Positions 37,183 through 46,598 of a stretch of DNA of 46,598 nt are shown here, piece by piece; position 1 is the stretch's first letter; the number at the start of each line of letters is the position of its first letter. The translations under genes and the position numbers were made by a program. This DNA comes from Nitrosospira multiformis (GTDB taxonomy: Bacteria > Pseudomonadota > Gammaproteobacteria > Burkholderiales > Nitrosomonadaceae), in NCBI GenBank assembly GCA_017306155.1, contig JAFKJB010000024.1, positions 1 through 46,598 on the forward strand. Reading direction: 5' to 3'. The notes beneath the pieces were generated by a model, which saw nothing but the letters and a program-made list of their open reading frames with translations, did not search any database and had not been told where the DNA came from.

Positions 37183-37506
37183 CAGATATCCTTACTCTCG
37201 TACTGTTATATTCGTAGACAGTCAAATGCCTGACGTTGTTCAGCATAGTACATAGTATACCGGTCTGTAGCGCCGGCTGTAGCCCCAGGGAGTGCCCGCA
37301 GGAGGTGGGCGGGTGGAGAGAACTTGCGCGGGGCTTGCTCGGCAAGGGCTTGACGCCATTGCACCGCATGCGCTTTACTCGGGAAAACTGCTTGTATCGC
37401 TGGTCTGCTATTCTTTGATTCTGGCGGTCCGCTTGCGGATGCAAAGATTTTTACCTGACCCGCCGGTTTATGCAAAGCCTGCCTTTTACTACTGCGGGTT
37501 TCCAAA
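37183..37506. other. Divergent promoter region ftsH-tamA
   Basis: About 324 bases between the two divergent starts, no gene seen. A possible sigma-70 promoter for tamA is TTGACG at 37350-37355, an 18-base spacer, and TTTACT at 37374-37379. A small hairpin CTTGC-TCG-GCAAG sits at 37334-37346. Confidence 0.35.
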
Positions 37507-39339
37507 GTGCCGATGCAGTCCTTCTCCCATTTGCCTGTCTTGAAATTCTTGTTTTCTCTTCCGGTGAATAAAGCGTGCCTTTATCTCGGCGTGATCATTT
37601 TGCTCATGCTGGGTAACGGCACGGCCGAAGCAGGTCTCTTCGACGGTCTCTTCGGGAGGCTCTTCGGAGACGATGCTCCGTCCCCCTCCATCAGGCTTTC
37701 CGCTCCGGAGCCTGTGGCGGATCTGCTGAAGACACATTTCCAGCTGCCGACGGAGCCTCTGGAAGACGAAACGACGCGCGCCACTTTCATGCGGCGCGCC
37801 CAGCGCGAAATCAGCGAGTTGCTTGCTACCGAAGGTTATTTCATGCCAAGGATAACATTGCATCTCTCCACATCGGGCGAGATACCGCAACTGGAAGTCG
37901 TGCCGGGACCGCGAACAGTAGTTGCCGAGGTCCATATCGGGTTCAAGGGAGATCTGGGTATTGATGAGCCTGTACGACATGCGCGGATTGAAAAGCTGCG
38001 GTCGGCCTGGTCCCTCAAGGAGGGCCAGCCCTTTCGCTCTCCTGCCTGGGAAGAGGCCAAAGCAGTATTGCTATCCAGTGTCGCGGGAGAGGATTATGCC
38101 GCGGCACGGATCGAGGAAAGCAAGGCGGAGATAGATCCTGATTCTTCGCAGGCCCGATTGATGGTGATAGTGAACTCGGGGCCGGCATTCCGCTTTGGCG
38201 ATCTCGACGTAAAAGGGCTTAGTCGCTATGAACGCCCACTCATAAGCGGCCTTGCGCCATTCAAACCGGGGGATCCTTATCGTCGTGATCAATTACTTTC
38301 GTTCCAGACGAAGTTGCAGAACCTGCCTCAATTCAGTTCCGCGGCTGTCAATATTCAACCTGACGAAGCAGCGCATCAGGCGGCGCCGGTAGAGGTAGTG
38401 CTATCAGAGACGAAATCGAAGAGGGTAGGTTTCGGTGCAGGTTACAGTTCCAATACGGGGGCGCGTGGCGAGGTCACTTACACGAATAACGATTTTCTGA
38501 ATGACGCCTTGAGATTGAACAGCGGGCTGCGTATCGAGCAGAAACGCCAGAGCTTGACGACTGCCATCGACAGCGTGGCGGATGCGTCGGGAACCTGGTT
38601 TTCCCTGGGGGCGTCGGCGGATAGAACCTTCATCCAGCAACTGGAAACCATACGCCAGAAAGTCGGCGTCAGTCGCAACCAGCTCTTGGACAAGACTGAA
38701 ACAAGACTATCGTTGAACTGGCAACGGGAAAACCGGGCTCCAAAAGGGGGCGTGGAGCAGATCAACCAGACCTTGGTGCTGGATGGCTATCTGCGTTATC
38801 GTTCCGTGGATAATCCGTTATTCCCCAGGGATGGCAGCGTTTCGGAATTGCGCATAGGGGGCGGTAAACGGGAACTGCTGTCTGATCAGGATTTCTTGCG
38901 GACCTATGCAAGACACCAGTCCTGGTATCCGATAGGCAAGCGCGACGTGCTGCTTCTACGGGGCGAGATGGGGTACACCTTTGCGCCTTCACGCTTCGGC
39001 ATCCCGCAGGAATATCTCTTCAGGGCAGGCGGTATTCAATCCGTTCGCGGATACGCTTTTCAGCGTTTGGGCGTGCGGGAAGGCAGTGCAATAGTCGGGG
39101 GCAGGGTAATGTTTACGGGATCGATCGAATATAATCATTGGCTTACGCGTAATTGGGGGGCTGCCATCTTTGCGGATGTGGGGGATGCAGCCGATACCAT
39201 AGGCACGCTGAACCCGGCTGTCGGATATGGTGGAGGGGTACGCTGGCGCAGTCCTGTGGGACCCCTGGCAGTGGATCTCGCCCGCGGGCAACGGGACGGG
39301 AAATTCCGCCTTCATTTTTCGATTGCCGTGGCATTCTGA
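37507..39339 (+). CDS. tamA: TamA: Omp85-family outer-membrane assembly factor
   Basis: A 610-residue Omp85-family protein. The signal peptide (LYLGVIILLMLGNGTAEAG) is followed by about three POTRA domains in residues ~60-280, then a 16-strand barrel. Visible barrel parts are GFGAGYSSNTGARGEVTYTN, GIQSVRGYAF (the conserved R in the L6-type VRGY/F motif), GSIEYNHWL and the end LHFSIAVAF. TamA acts with TamB in outer-membrane protein or phospholipid transport. The start may be GTG 37507 or ATG 37513. The tamB ATG follows the stop by 6 bases. Confidence 0.95.
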   Translation: MPMQSFSHLPVLKFLFSLPVNKACLYLGVIILLMLGNGTAEAGLFDGLFGRLFGDDAPSPSIRLSAPEPVADLLKTHFQLPTEPLEDETTRATFMRRAQREISELLATEGYFMPRITLHLSTSGEIPQLEVVPGPRTVVAEVHIGFKGDLGIDEPVRHARIEKLRSAWSLKEGQPFRSPAWEEAKAVLLSSVAGEDYAAARIEESKAEIDPDSSQARLMVIVNSGPAFRFGDLDVKGLSRYERPLISGLAPFKPGDPYRRDQLLSFQTKLQNLPQFSSAAVNIQPDEAAHQAAPVEVVLSETKSKRVGFGAGYSSNTGARGEVTYTNNDFLNDALRLNSGLRIEQKRQSLTTAIDSVADASGTWFSLGASADRTFIQQLETIRQKVGVSRNQLLDKTETRLSLNWQRENRAPKGGVEQINQTLVLDGYLRYRSVDNPLFPRDGSVSELRIGGGKRELLSDQDFLRTYARHQSWYPIGKRDVLLLRGEMGYTFAPSRFGIPQEYLFRAGGIQSVRGYAFQRLGVREGSAIVGGRVMFTGSIEYNHWLTRNWGAAIFADVGDAADTIGTLNPAVGYGGGVRWRSPVGPLAVDLARGQRDGKFRLHFSIAVAF

Positions 39340-39345
39340 CCGCGC

Positions 39346-42300
39346 ATGATGCCCGCAAGCGAACAGCGAATCTGGCATGTCTTTCCAGGCTTCCGCTGGT
39401 GGCAGTGGATGCTGCTGGCGGTGATCTTCATTCTCCTCGCATTCGCAGCCTCCGCCCTCTGGCTGGCCACAAGCAACTCGGGCCTCGTCTGGTTCGGGTC
39501 GGTCGTGTCTCGCCTGAGCGCGGATAGCATTTCTTTTGAAGGGCTGGAAGGAAAACTGTCCCGATCCGTCAGCGTCCGGCAAGTGCGCTTTTCCGGGGAA
39601 AACCTGCTTGTCGTCGCACGGGACGTGCAACTGGATTGGGAGCCCGGTGCATTGCGGTCAGGCCAGCTCAGGATCATCGCCTTGACAGCAGGGGAAGTGG
39701 AAGTGGTTTCGCCCCCTTCCCCGGAACCGGCAACCCCGCCGGATAATCTGGAGTTGCCCTTGTCACTGGACGTGCGCAAGTTCGAGATCGGTGTCCTCCG
39801 TGTGATGCGGGAAAAAGAGGGTGCCCCGGTTTTTCGGGCGCTGGATCTTGCCATGAAATTGACAAGTGATGGACACGTTCATCAGATTCCGGAGTTGCGC
39901 GTCATGCTCGACTATGGCCGCCTGACTGCATCCGCTGAACTGAAAGGCGAGAAGCCTTTTCCGCTGGAAGGCCACGCAACCCTGGCAGGGATTGCCATTC
40001 CCGAAGTCAAAGTGCAACAACCATCCGGTATGCCCAGTACATTGGCAGGGAAACCGGAAGCACGCATTTCTGCCATCCTTGGCGGCGATCTGGCACAGAT
40101 CGATGTGAAAATCGAAGGAAAGGGCGCCGGCCTGGCAGGGAAGGGAGACGCAAAGCTGCGCCCCTTTGCCCCGTTCGCGGTGGCGGGACTGCGGTTGTCG
40201 CTGGGCGGTCTGGATCCTCATGTTTTTTCAGCTGCGGCGCCTCAGGCCAGGCTTGATTTGGAGGCAGATTTGAATGAAAAAATGGCGGGGCAACTCGAAG
40301 GCACCCTGACCATTAAAAACAGCAGGCCTGCCGCTCTGGATACGGGCGGTTTCCCCGTGCTCGAGGCGCGCGCGGACCCCGTGTTGTCGGCGGAAATGCT
40401 CCAGCTTCATGACTTGAAACTGCTGCTGCCGGGCGGCGGATCGATCATGGGCGATGTCGTATGGCAACTCAAGCAGGCAAAAGGATCGGCGGACTTGCGC
40501 ATTCGCCAGGTTAACATGGCGAGGCTGGATACGCGCGTGCGCCCCACGAATGTCAGTGGATCGCTGAGACTCAGCGGGGATGCGAAGAGCCAGCAGGGAA
40601 TATTGGCGCTTCATGATCGGAAGCTGAGCGCCGGTGCTCATATGACACTGGCGAACGATGTGCTGGCACTGGAAAAAGTACGGCTCAGCCATGGGCAATC
40701 CATGTTTACCGGCCACGCCAGGATGGAATTGAACGGGCAGCGGGAGTTTGGCCTGGCGGGCAGCTTGCGGCGCTTCGATGTCTCCGCGTTTTTGCAGGCG
40801 CCGCGAACCGATCTCAACGCGACCCTCAAGCTGGCGGGTAAGCTGGGCTTTGCCGGGACTCGCGGGGAGACGCGCGAATCTGCCCGAAAAGTTTCAGAAC
40901 CGACGGGTACGGCTCAATTTGCAATCGCCAACAGTCACGTGGCGGAACAACCGGTATCAGGCAATGGCCGCATCGAGTTTGCAGGAATCAGCCGGGTTAA
41001 AGGGGAAATCGGGTTAAACCTCGGTACGAACCAGCTTCGGGCGCACGGTGGCTATGGGCGGGCGGGCGACCAGTTACAGCTTGAGCTGAATGCCCCTGCG
41101 CTGGCGCAAGTCGGACACGGACTTGACGGCTCACTCATGGCGAAGGCAATGATGGAGAGCAGTTCCGCCAGCTTTATCGAGAAGCCGCTTGAATTGCCGA
41201 ATATAAGCTTTTCTGCCACCGGAAAGGGCGTCAAGCTTCCGGATGAGCATTATCTGGGTAATTTCACCGCTGATGGCAGGCTGCATGGCGATGCGATCGC
41301 GTTAAAGATTCTGGCTGCGGACTACCGGCTCCAGGCAGATCCGCGCCTGCAACAACTCAATCTGGAAGTGGGAGGCAGCACTTCACGACACGCGATCCAG
41401 GTCTCTGCCCAACTGGCCGATGATCAGACCCTGACCCTCCGCGGCAGGGGGGGGCTCACCAGAAAGGGAGGGCAGTGGCGGGAGGCGGAGTGGGCGGGGG
41501 AGCTGGTGGAGTTGTTCGGGGCCGGCCGAATCCCGTTTAACCTCAAAAATACCTCTCCCGTGCGGATTGGGTCGCATCACGCATCACTCGGCTTATCGAA
41601 TATCGGCATTGCGGGAGGCGAGGTCCAGATTCGCGAAATCGACTGGAGCCCTGAAAGGTGGAGCACAAAGGGGCATTTTTCGGGGATCGGGCTGCGTCCC
41701 GGAGCTGGAGGAAAAAAGTCCGAGGAGGCTGCGGGAGCTGTGGCGGCAGGGGAGACCGTAAAGACTGCAAAGACAGCACAGGTAAACCAGAACGAAGGTA
41801 CGGACGGGCGCAAGGCGTATGAAACCGATCGGGGAGCGAGCCATGAGGCTCTCCGGCTGCGGGGAGAATGGGATGTTTCAGCCGGTAGTCAACTGAGGGG
41901 TTTTATTGACATCGAACGCGAAGGAGGTGACTGGGTATTGCCGGCCGAGCCGCCGCTACCGCTGGACCTGCAAATCCTCAAGTTGTCTGCCCGGACCACA
42001 GACGGCCAGTTGACCGCAGAACTCACTGCAAGAGGCAAACGCCTGGGCGAGGCGAACGCTCTTGTCTCCATGCCGCTGGCGAGGTCAGCCGAGTCGGGAA
42101 TGCACTGGACGATTTTGCAGGATGCCGCGCTCTCCGGGCATATTCTGGTCAAAATGCAGGATATTTCCTGGGCAGGTCCCGCTATTGACAACAGCATCAG
42201 AACTGGCGGCGCAGTCGCATTGCAAGCGGAGGTGATCGGGACGTTCGGCAAGCCGCGTCTGGAAGGGAAGATACAGGGAGATAATCTGGCGGTTGCCTCG

Positions 42301-43440
42301 CTGGAGCACGGCGTGCGGCTTGAGGAAGGAAAGCTCGTCGCACATTTTGACGAGGAGTCCCTTCACATGGACATCCTGGATTTCTCGGCGCCGCATTACT
42401 CACCTCCACAGGACCCTCTGTTGCGGCATCTGGAACTCGCAAAAGGGCCGGGTACTCTGCGGGCGTCCGGGGTCATGGATTTTACCGGAGAGCGTGGCAG
42501 CGTCGAAATTACCGCCAATCTTGTTCCGCTGGCTCAGCGGCCTGATCGCTGGATTATTGCTTCGGGAAGCGGTAATGCCAGGCTGGAACACAATATGCTC
42601 ACGGTCAGAGGCAATCTCGTGGCAAATGCGGGTTTGCTGGCGCAGCCTGCCGCGGGCCATCCTCATCTGCCCGATGACGTGATTATCATTGGCCGGAACA
42701 AGCCGGATGGACAGCATTCCGGGCGCGGGGGTCTGCGTATCGATGTTGAGGCTGCCCTCGATCTGGGCGAGCGGTTCTACATTCATGCATCAGGGCTGGA
42801 GGGCAGGCTTGCCGGACAACTGCATTTGAAGGGCGAGCCCGGACAGAAGCTGCGCACCACCGGCACCATTACCGCGCAGGATACGAAATTCGAGGCCTAT
42901 GGGCAGAACCTGACTGTGGAGCGAGGCATCGTGAGCTTTCAAGGCTCGATCGACGATCCGGCGCTGAACGTGCGTGCAGTGCGCAAGGGGTTGGCCGTGG
43001 TGGCAGGCGTTGAAGTGACTGGCAGCGTGCGTTATCCTGTCGTACGGCTGGTATCGACGCCGGCTGTGTCCGATCTGGAGAAACTCTCATGGATTACGCT
43101 GGGACGGGCTCCGGGAGGCAAGGCAGACGCCTCTTTATTGCTTGCGGCAGCCGGCTCCATTCTCGGGGGACAATCCGGCGGCGTGACCGATAAAATAAGC
43201 CAGGCGCTGGGAGTAGACGAATTATCGATCCGGCAGGTGGGAAGCGACCCCTTGACTGGCCAAATCGGCACGATCGGCAAGCGCCTGTCGAAGGAGGTTT
43301 ACATCAGCTACGAACAAGGCCTTGCCGCAGCGGCGGGTGTGACGAAGCTTACCTATGCGCTCACTCCGAGGATTACCGTGATTGGACGCGCGGGAATGGA
43401 TAATGCGATCGATGTACTTTATTCGCTCAGTTTCGATTGA
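39346..43440 (+). CDS. tamB: TamB: translocation and assembly module inner-membrane protein
   Basis: A 1364-residue protein with a single N-terminal membrane helix (WMLLAVIFILLAFAASALWL). A long periplasmic beta-rich region full of repeated patterns follows, ending in the DUF490/TamB domain. There, LSWITLGRAPGG and the last segment ITVIGRAGMDNAIDVLYSLSFD (shown in part) are conserved. TamB forms a hydrophobic groove bridging the two membranes, partnering TamA. An insertion around residues 780-830 is rich in Ala, Gly, Lys and Glu. The operon with tamA is standard. Confidence 0.96.
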   Translation: MMPASEQRIWHVFPGFRWWQWMLLAVIFILLAFAASALWLATSNSGLVWFGSVVSRLSADSISFEGLEGKLSRSVSVRQVRFSGENLLVVARDVQLDWEPGALRSGQLRIIALTAGEVEVVSPPSPEPATPPDNLELPLSLDVRKFEIGVLRVMREKEGAPVFRALDLAMKLTSDGHVHQIPELRVMLDYGRLTASAELKGEKPFPLEGHATLAGIAIPEVKVQQPSGMPSTLAGKPEARISAILGGDLAQIDVKIEGKGAGLAGKGDAKLRPFAPFAVAGLRLSLGGLDPHVFSAAAPQARLDLEADLNEKMAGQLEGTLTIKNSRPAALDTGGFPVLEARADPVLSAEMLQLHDLKLLLPGGGSIMGDVVWQLKQAKGSADLRIRQVNMARLDTRVRPTNVSGSLRLSGDAKSQQGILALHDRKLSAGAHMTLANDVLALEKVRLSHGQSMFTGHARMELNGQREFGLAGSLRRFDVSAFLQAPRTDLNATLKLAGKLGFAGTRGETRESARKVSEPTGTAQFAIANSHVAEQPVSGNGRIEFAGISRVKGEIGLNLGTNQLRAHGGYGRAGDQLQLELNAPALAQVGHGLDGSLMAKAMMESSSASFIEKPLELPNISFSATGKGVKLPDEHYLGNFTADGRLHGDAIALKILAADYRLQADPRLQQLNLEVGGSTSRHAIQVSAQLADDQTLTLRGRGGLTRKGGQWREAEWAGELVELFGAGRIPFNLKNTSPVRIGSHHASLGLSNIGIAGGEVQIREIDWSPERWSTKGHFSGIGLRPGAGGKKSEEAAGAVAAGETVKTAKTAQVNQNEGTDGRKAYETDRGASHEALRLRGEWDVSAGSQLRGFIDIEREGGDWVLPAEPPLPLDLQILKLSARTTDGQLTAELTARGKRLGEANALVSMPLARSAESGMHWTILQDAALSGHILVKMQDISWAGPAIDNSIRTGGAVALQAEVIGTFGKPRLEGKIQGDNLAVASLEHGVRLEEGKLVAHFDEESLHMDILDFSAPHYSPPQDPLLRHLELAKGPGTLRASGVMDFTGERGSVEITANLVPLAQRPDRWIIASGSGNARLEHNMLTVRGNLVANAGLLAQPAAGHPHLPDDVIIIGRNKPDGQHSGRGGLRIDVEAALDLGERFYIHASGLEGRLAGQLHLKGEPGQKLRTTGTITAQDTKFEAYGQNLTVERGIVSFQGSIDDPALNVRAVRKGLAVVAGVEVTGSVRYPVVRLVSTPAVSDLEKLSWITLGRAPGGKADASLLLAAAGSILGGQSGGVTDKISQALGVDELSIRQVGSDPLTGQIGTIGKRLSKEVYISYEQGLAAAAGVTKLTYALTPRITVIGRAGMDNAIDVLYSLSFD

Positions 43441-43510
43441 TTGAATCCGCGCCGAGCGCGCGAAAAAGGCCGGAAATCAAACTGGTTGACGGATGAACAG
43501 ATGCCAGGGA

Positions 43511-43705
43511 TTATTTGATATGCCCGATCGCCTTGCTCACGTCCGCCGGCGTCTCGTAATCCTCATCCGGCAACTGTTCGAGCGTATGCATTATATTCTC
43601 GTCAGCACCCCTGGATTTGGCGTGATCCATGAGCTCCTCCTTGTTCGCGGGGTAATCCATACCGGACAGGAATTTCTGTACCTGAATCGGGTTAGTTTTT
43701 GCCAT
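43511..43705 (-). CDS. DUF2795 small protein
   Basis: A 64-residue protein matching DUF2795: NPIQVQKFLSGMDYPANKEEL then HAKSRGADENIMHTLEQLPDEDYETPADVSKAIG. The family is found as single small domains in many soil bacteria. It is helical and of unknown function. A strong AAGGAGG lies 5 bases before the ATG. It is a single gene, convergent with tamB. Confidence 0.88.
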   Translation of the reverse strand: MAKTNPIQVQKFLSGMDYPANKEELMDHAKSRGADENIMHTLEQLPDEDYETPADVSKAIGHIK

Positions 43706-44035
43706 GATTCCTCCTTATCGCAATCGTTATCTCGGTTGCCTCACATTCAAAACTCAGTGTAGTTCATTTCCGGACTGATTTCCGGTAACTTTAATTATCC
43801 CTCATGAAGTGAATGACGAGGAGCGAAGCATGTGCAATGCAATCCTCAGGCGATGGGTAAACTGCAAATCCTGGTATGTGTGATGGCGAACTGAAATAAA
43901 ACCTGATCGGAGGAAGAATAAAGTCACAAGCGTGCTTGACACTCCATTAGGATTTGGGTTACGGTCCTTCTGACCAGGTCAGGTTTGGTGAAATTTCCTT
44001 CCTGAATCAACTACTCCCGTGATGGGTAATCGGTA
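43706..44035. other. Intergenic region, no gene seen
   Basis: About 330 bases between the divergent DUF2795 and TetR-like genes. A TTGACA hexamer is present near 43936, but I find no good -10 at proper spacing. No inverted repeat of operator size stood out. Confidence 0.4.
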
Positions 44036-44677
44036 ATGGCGACTGCTGATCAGATTGTTAACACCGCAGTTGAACTCGGCGAACAGAAATCGTGGGAGGC
44101 CGTGCGCCTGCATGATGTAGCGGCTGCGCTGGGCATAACTCTGAACGACGTGCATGCGCATTTTCGCGAGAAAGAGGATATCGTTGAAGCCTGGTTCGAG
44201 CGGGCAGACAGCGCGATGCTCAGGATGGCGCAGGCGCCGGACTTTTCCTTCCTGACGCCGCACCAACGTCTGCACCGGCTGATCATGACCTGGCTGGCCT
44301 CTCTTTACCCTTACCGCAAGGCTACCAGGCAGATGATCTATGGCAAACTGGAGCCGGGTCATCTGCACGTTCAGATTCCCGGGTTGCTGCGCGTCAGCCG
44401 TACCGTGCAATGGATGCGGGAAGCTGCAGGGAGGGATGCGACGTACCTCCGGCGCGCGCTGGAAGAAAGTGCGCTCACTTCCATTTATTTGGCGACATTT
44501 GTCCACTGGATGAATGACGGTTCGCCCGGTTCTTTCAGGACGAGCCGGTTTCTGGATGGATGCCTTTCCGTAGGTGAAAACCTGGATCGAATGATATTTT
44601 TCCGTCGGCACGGCGGAGAAAAAATGGATAGCGGAGAAGCACCTGGGGGTACCGGAGAAGCGCCCCAGGGTACATAA
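44036..44677 (+). CDS. TetR-family regulator with COQ9-like C-terminal half
   Basis: A 213-residue protein. Residues 1-50 form a TetR-type helix-turn-helix (RLHDVAAALGITLNDVHAHF). The remainder (ALTSIYLATFVHWMNDGSPGSFRTSRFLDGCL) is more like the COQ9/TetR group found in proteobacteria, whose eukaryotic member aids ubiquinone synthesis by binding lipid. The C-terminal 20 residues are Gly/Glu-rich and include two near-copies of GEAP. Whether it binds DNA or acts in quinone metabolism is open. The start ribosome site is weak. Confidence 0.85.
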   Translation: MATADQIVNTAVELGEQKSWEAVRLHDVAAALGITLNDVHAHFREKEDIVEAWFERADSAMLRMAQAPDFSFLTPHQRLHRLIMTWLASLYPYRKATRQMIYGKLEPGHLHVQIPGLLRVSRTVQWMREAAGRDATYLRRALEESALTSIYLATFVHWMNDGSPGSFRTSRFLDGCLSVGENLDRMIFFRRHGGEKMDSGEAPGGTGEAPQGT

Positions 44678-44884
44678 AGAGTGCATGGAATGCATAAGGT
44701 ACGTACCGGTAGATAAGGATAACAGAAGTAGAAATACCAGGAATCAATCCGGCAACGTGTCCCGCTGTTTTCCCGCCCGTTGAGCGCCAACTGACCGCCC
44801 CCGTTGAACTGCCTCGTTGAACGGCCCCTTTGATCTGTTCCTTTGGCTTCCATTATCAGCCCTCATTAAACTCCTTCATGCCGC

Positions 44885-45964
44885 ATGGATACTCTGACCC
44901 ATGCTTTAAGCGGCGCATTGCTTGCGCGGGCAACCGCTCCACTTTCACACCGTGCGCCTGACACCGGGCAACTGACATTACGCGCCCGCATGACTGCAGG
45001 CTTCATTGCAGCCGCGTTTCCCGACATCGATTTCGTGTTGCGCGCGATCGATACGCTTACGTATGTCACATTTCATCGCGGCATTACCCATTCAATCATA
45101 CTATTGCCTTTCTGGGCCTGGCTCGTTGCGTGGGTCCTCTCGGGTTTGTCCCGCTTTTCACGCCGGCCATATCCCTGGCAGGCGTTCTATGGCATTGCTG
45201 CGCTCGGTATCGGTATTCATGTCGCCGGCGACGTGATCACCTCTTACGGCACGATGCTGCTGGCTCCGTTTTCCAGGCATGCTTTCAGCCTTCCCTTCAC
45301 CTTCATCATCGACCCCTATTTCACGGGAATAATCGTCCTCGGCCTTGTGGCCGGCATATTCAAGCCAAAAGGCCGGTATCCGGCGGTTGCTGCCCTGCTG
45401 ATCCTGGGGTGTTACGTTGGTTTCCAGGGGATTCTGCATTCACGCGCTGTCGAGATCGGCGATACATATGTCGAAAACCATCGATTAAAGGAGGCTCAGG
45501 TCCACGCCTTCCCTCAACCGCTCTCGCCCTTCAACTGGAAGATTGTCGTCAGCCATGACGATGACTATGAAGTAGCCTCGGTCAATCTGTGGCGTACACA
45601 AGAGCTTGAGGCCTCCACTGCCAGGAGCGGTTTGCCGGGCAGGTGGGAAGCGATTGCTGCGGGTTATCAGCCTGTTTCAACAGCAAAATGGATACGGCAT
45701 AGTCGATTTGGTGAAACAGAGTCTCAGAGTGTCCTTGCCCGCGAGGCGTGGCGCCAGGAGATTTTTGCCGGGTTTCGCCACTTTGCGGCGTTTCCCGCCC
45801 TCGACCGGATAGAGTATTACCCAGGCGCAGTCTGCGTGTCTTTTCTTGATTTGCGTTTCATTGTTCCTTCCCTTCAGCCATCCCTGGTATTCGGCCTCTG
45901 CCGCGAAGGCCCGCACGGATCGTGGCAGCCCGCACGCGACCGTGGCCTGTTCGGAAGAGGCTGA
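44885..45964 (+). CDS. YdjM-type (DUF457) metal-dependent hydrolase-like membrane protein
   Basis: A 359-residue inner-membrane protein. The family's metal-ligand motifs are DTLTHALSGAL at the N-terminus, AAFPDIDFVL, FHRGITHSIILLPF and GIHVAGDVITSYGT, with His and Asp residues at the ends of helices. About five membrane helices fill the first ~180 residues and a soluble domain follows. E. coli YdjM is LexA-regulated, but I saw no LexA box here. Function in this family is poorly defined. Confidence 0.9.
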   Translation: MDTLTHALSGALLARATAPLSHRAPDTGQLTLRARMTAGFIAAAFPDIDFVLRAIDTLTYVTFHRGITHSIILLPFWAWLVAWVLSGLSRFSRRPYPWQAFYGIAALGIGIHVAGDVITSYGTMLLAPFSRHAFSLPFTFIIDPYFTGIIVLGLVAGIFKPKGRYPAVAALLILGCYVGFQGILHSRAVEIGDTYVENHRLKEAQVHAFPQPLSPFNWKIVVSHDDDYEVASVNLWRTQELEASTARSGLPGRWEAIAAGYQPVSTAKWIRHSRFGETESQSVLAREAWRQEIFAGFRHFAAFPALDRIEYYPGAVCVSFLDLRFIVPSLQPSLVFGLCREGPHGSWQPARDRGLFGRG

Positions 45965-46255
45965 CGCAGCGCTGCCATTTCCTCCGGAATCGTGCTTCAC
46001 CGAGATCCCTGCTCTATCGTTCCTTCGCTACCCGTTCCTGTGCGCGTTCAGGCCCTTCAAACTATCGGGTAGGTTCTTCCCCTCCATCACCCTTTACCCC
46101 CGTAGTTCCTCCTTCTACCCAACCTCGATAAAAGTTGATATCGGTCAAGGTTTCACCTCGTGCTGAGGCATACGATTCGATACCGGATAAGAGAATCCGA
46201 TTATCTTTAATAACCCTATTCGTGGACCAAATATTCGGGAATCAATGAGGAAAAC

Positions 46256-46598
46256 ATGAAGATCAACGTACCCTCAGCCTTTGCAGGAGTCATGACGTAC
46301 GTGATGTATCCCGGACTGGCGATGGCGGCAGCCGACCCCTACCAGTTAAATCTGCCCGAGCCGCAGACAGTCATTGCCCAGCAGATCTACGACCAGCACA
46401 CGATGGTTCTGTGGATTTGCCTGGCGATATTCATCGGCGTTTTCGGCACGATGTTCTATTCCGTAGTCAAGCATCGCAAATCCAAGGGTTATGAGGCCGC
46501 CAATTTCCATCACAGCACCACGGTCGAGATCATCTGGACGGCGATCCCGTTCCTGATCCTGGTCGGCATGGCCTTTCCCGCCACCAAGACCGTGATTG
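46256..46598 (+). CDS. coxB: Cytochrome c oxidase subunit II, 3' end outside the window
   Basis: The first 114 codons are present and the frame runs off the right edge. A signal peptide (VPSAFAGVMTYVMYPGLAMA) precedes AADPYQLNLPEPQTVIAQQIYDQHTMVLWI (shown in part), the first membrane helix. Then comes the HHSTTVEIIWTAIPFLIL segment typical of subunit II before helix 2. The CuA-binding domain would follow beyond the window. GAGG stands 7 bases upstream of the ATG. It is probably the first gene of a terminal oxidase operon. Confidence 0.93.
   Translation, partial: MKINVPSAFAGVMTYVMYPGLAMAAADPYQLNLPEPQTVIAQQIYDQHTMVLWICLAIFIGVFGTMFYSVVKHRKSKGYEAANFHHSTTVEIIWTAIPFLILVGMAFPATKTVI

Noticed and set aside
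43936-43965. TTGACA as a promoter for the TetR-like gene
   Set aside because: No acceptable -10 hexamer at 16-18 bases.

Overview
The window reads as chromosomal DNA of a Gram-negative betaproteobacterium. Evidence is the rplU-rpmA-obgE block with divergent ispB, accA-tilS, tamA-tamB, TonB-dependent transport and a cytochrome c oxidase gene at the right edge. NnrS, truncated hemoglobin and the general gene style fit Nitrosospira-type ammonia oxidisers, but that assignment is inference: no ammonia-oxidation gene lies in the window.

Left third (1-13.8 kb): a hydroxamate siderophore locus. A terminal NRPS module (T-C-A-T-TE, open at the left edge) converges on a minus-strand operon: acyltransferase, ornithine N5-monooxygenase, TonB receptor and HSL-type esterase. 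From the other side of the same intergenic region runs a PvdE/SyrD-type peptide exporter plus a PepSY membrane protein. Mirrored promoter elements in that region share an exact 14-bp core and fit the pattern of iron-starvation ECF sigma factors (about TAAA-N17-CGTC). Together the genes would hydroxylate and acylate ornithine, assemble a peptide, export it, re-import its ferric form and release the iron.

13.9-15.9 kb: a compact four-gene minus-strand cassette and the most unusual locus here. It holds a 70-residue peptide with a strong ribosome site, a small membrane-anchored protein with a W-x-F-F-A-P-N-P motif (SdpA/DUF5819-like), an HTTM-type multi-pass protein and a DCC-type CxxC oxidoreductase. 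The last three genes are overlapped or tightly spaced. I read it as a candidate peptide maturation or secretion system.

16-32 kb: housekeeping and stress genes: obgE, rpmA, rplU, ispB, tRNA-Pro(CGG), a PP0621-like protein, ampD, the ABC-F gene ybiT, accA, tilS, nnrS, pirin, an MFS exporter with an extra C-terminal domain, radA and a peroxiredoxin. A 575-bp element with about 34-bp terminal inverted repeats, TA at both ends and internal tandem repeats sits between ybiT and accA.

32-46.6 kb: a ceramidase-like (CREST) membrane protein with a group II truncated hemoglobin, rhlE, ftsH with elaborate 3' hairpins, divergent tamA-tamB, a DUF2795 protein, a TetR/COQ9-like regulator, a YdjM-type membrane protein, and the start of coxB.
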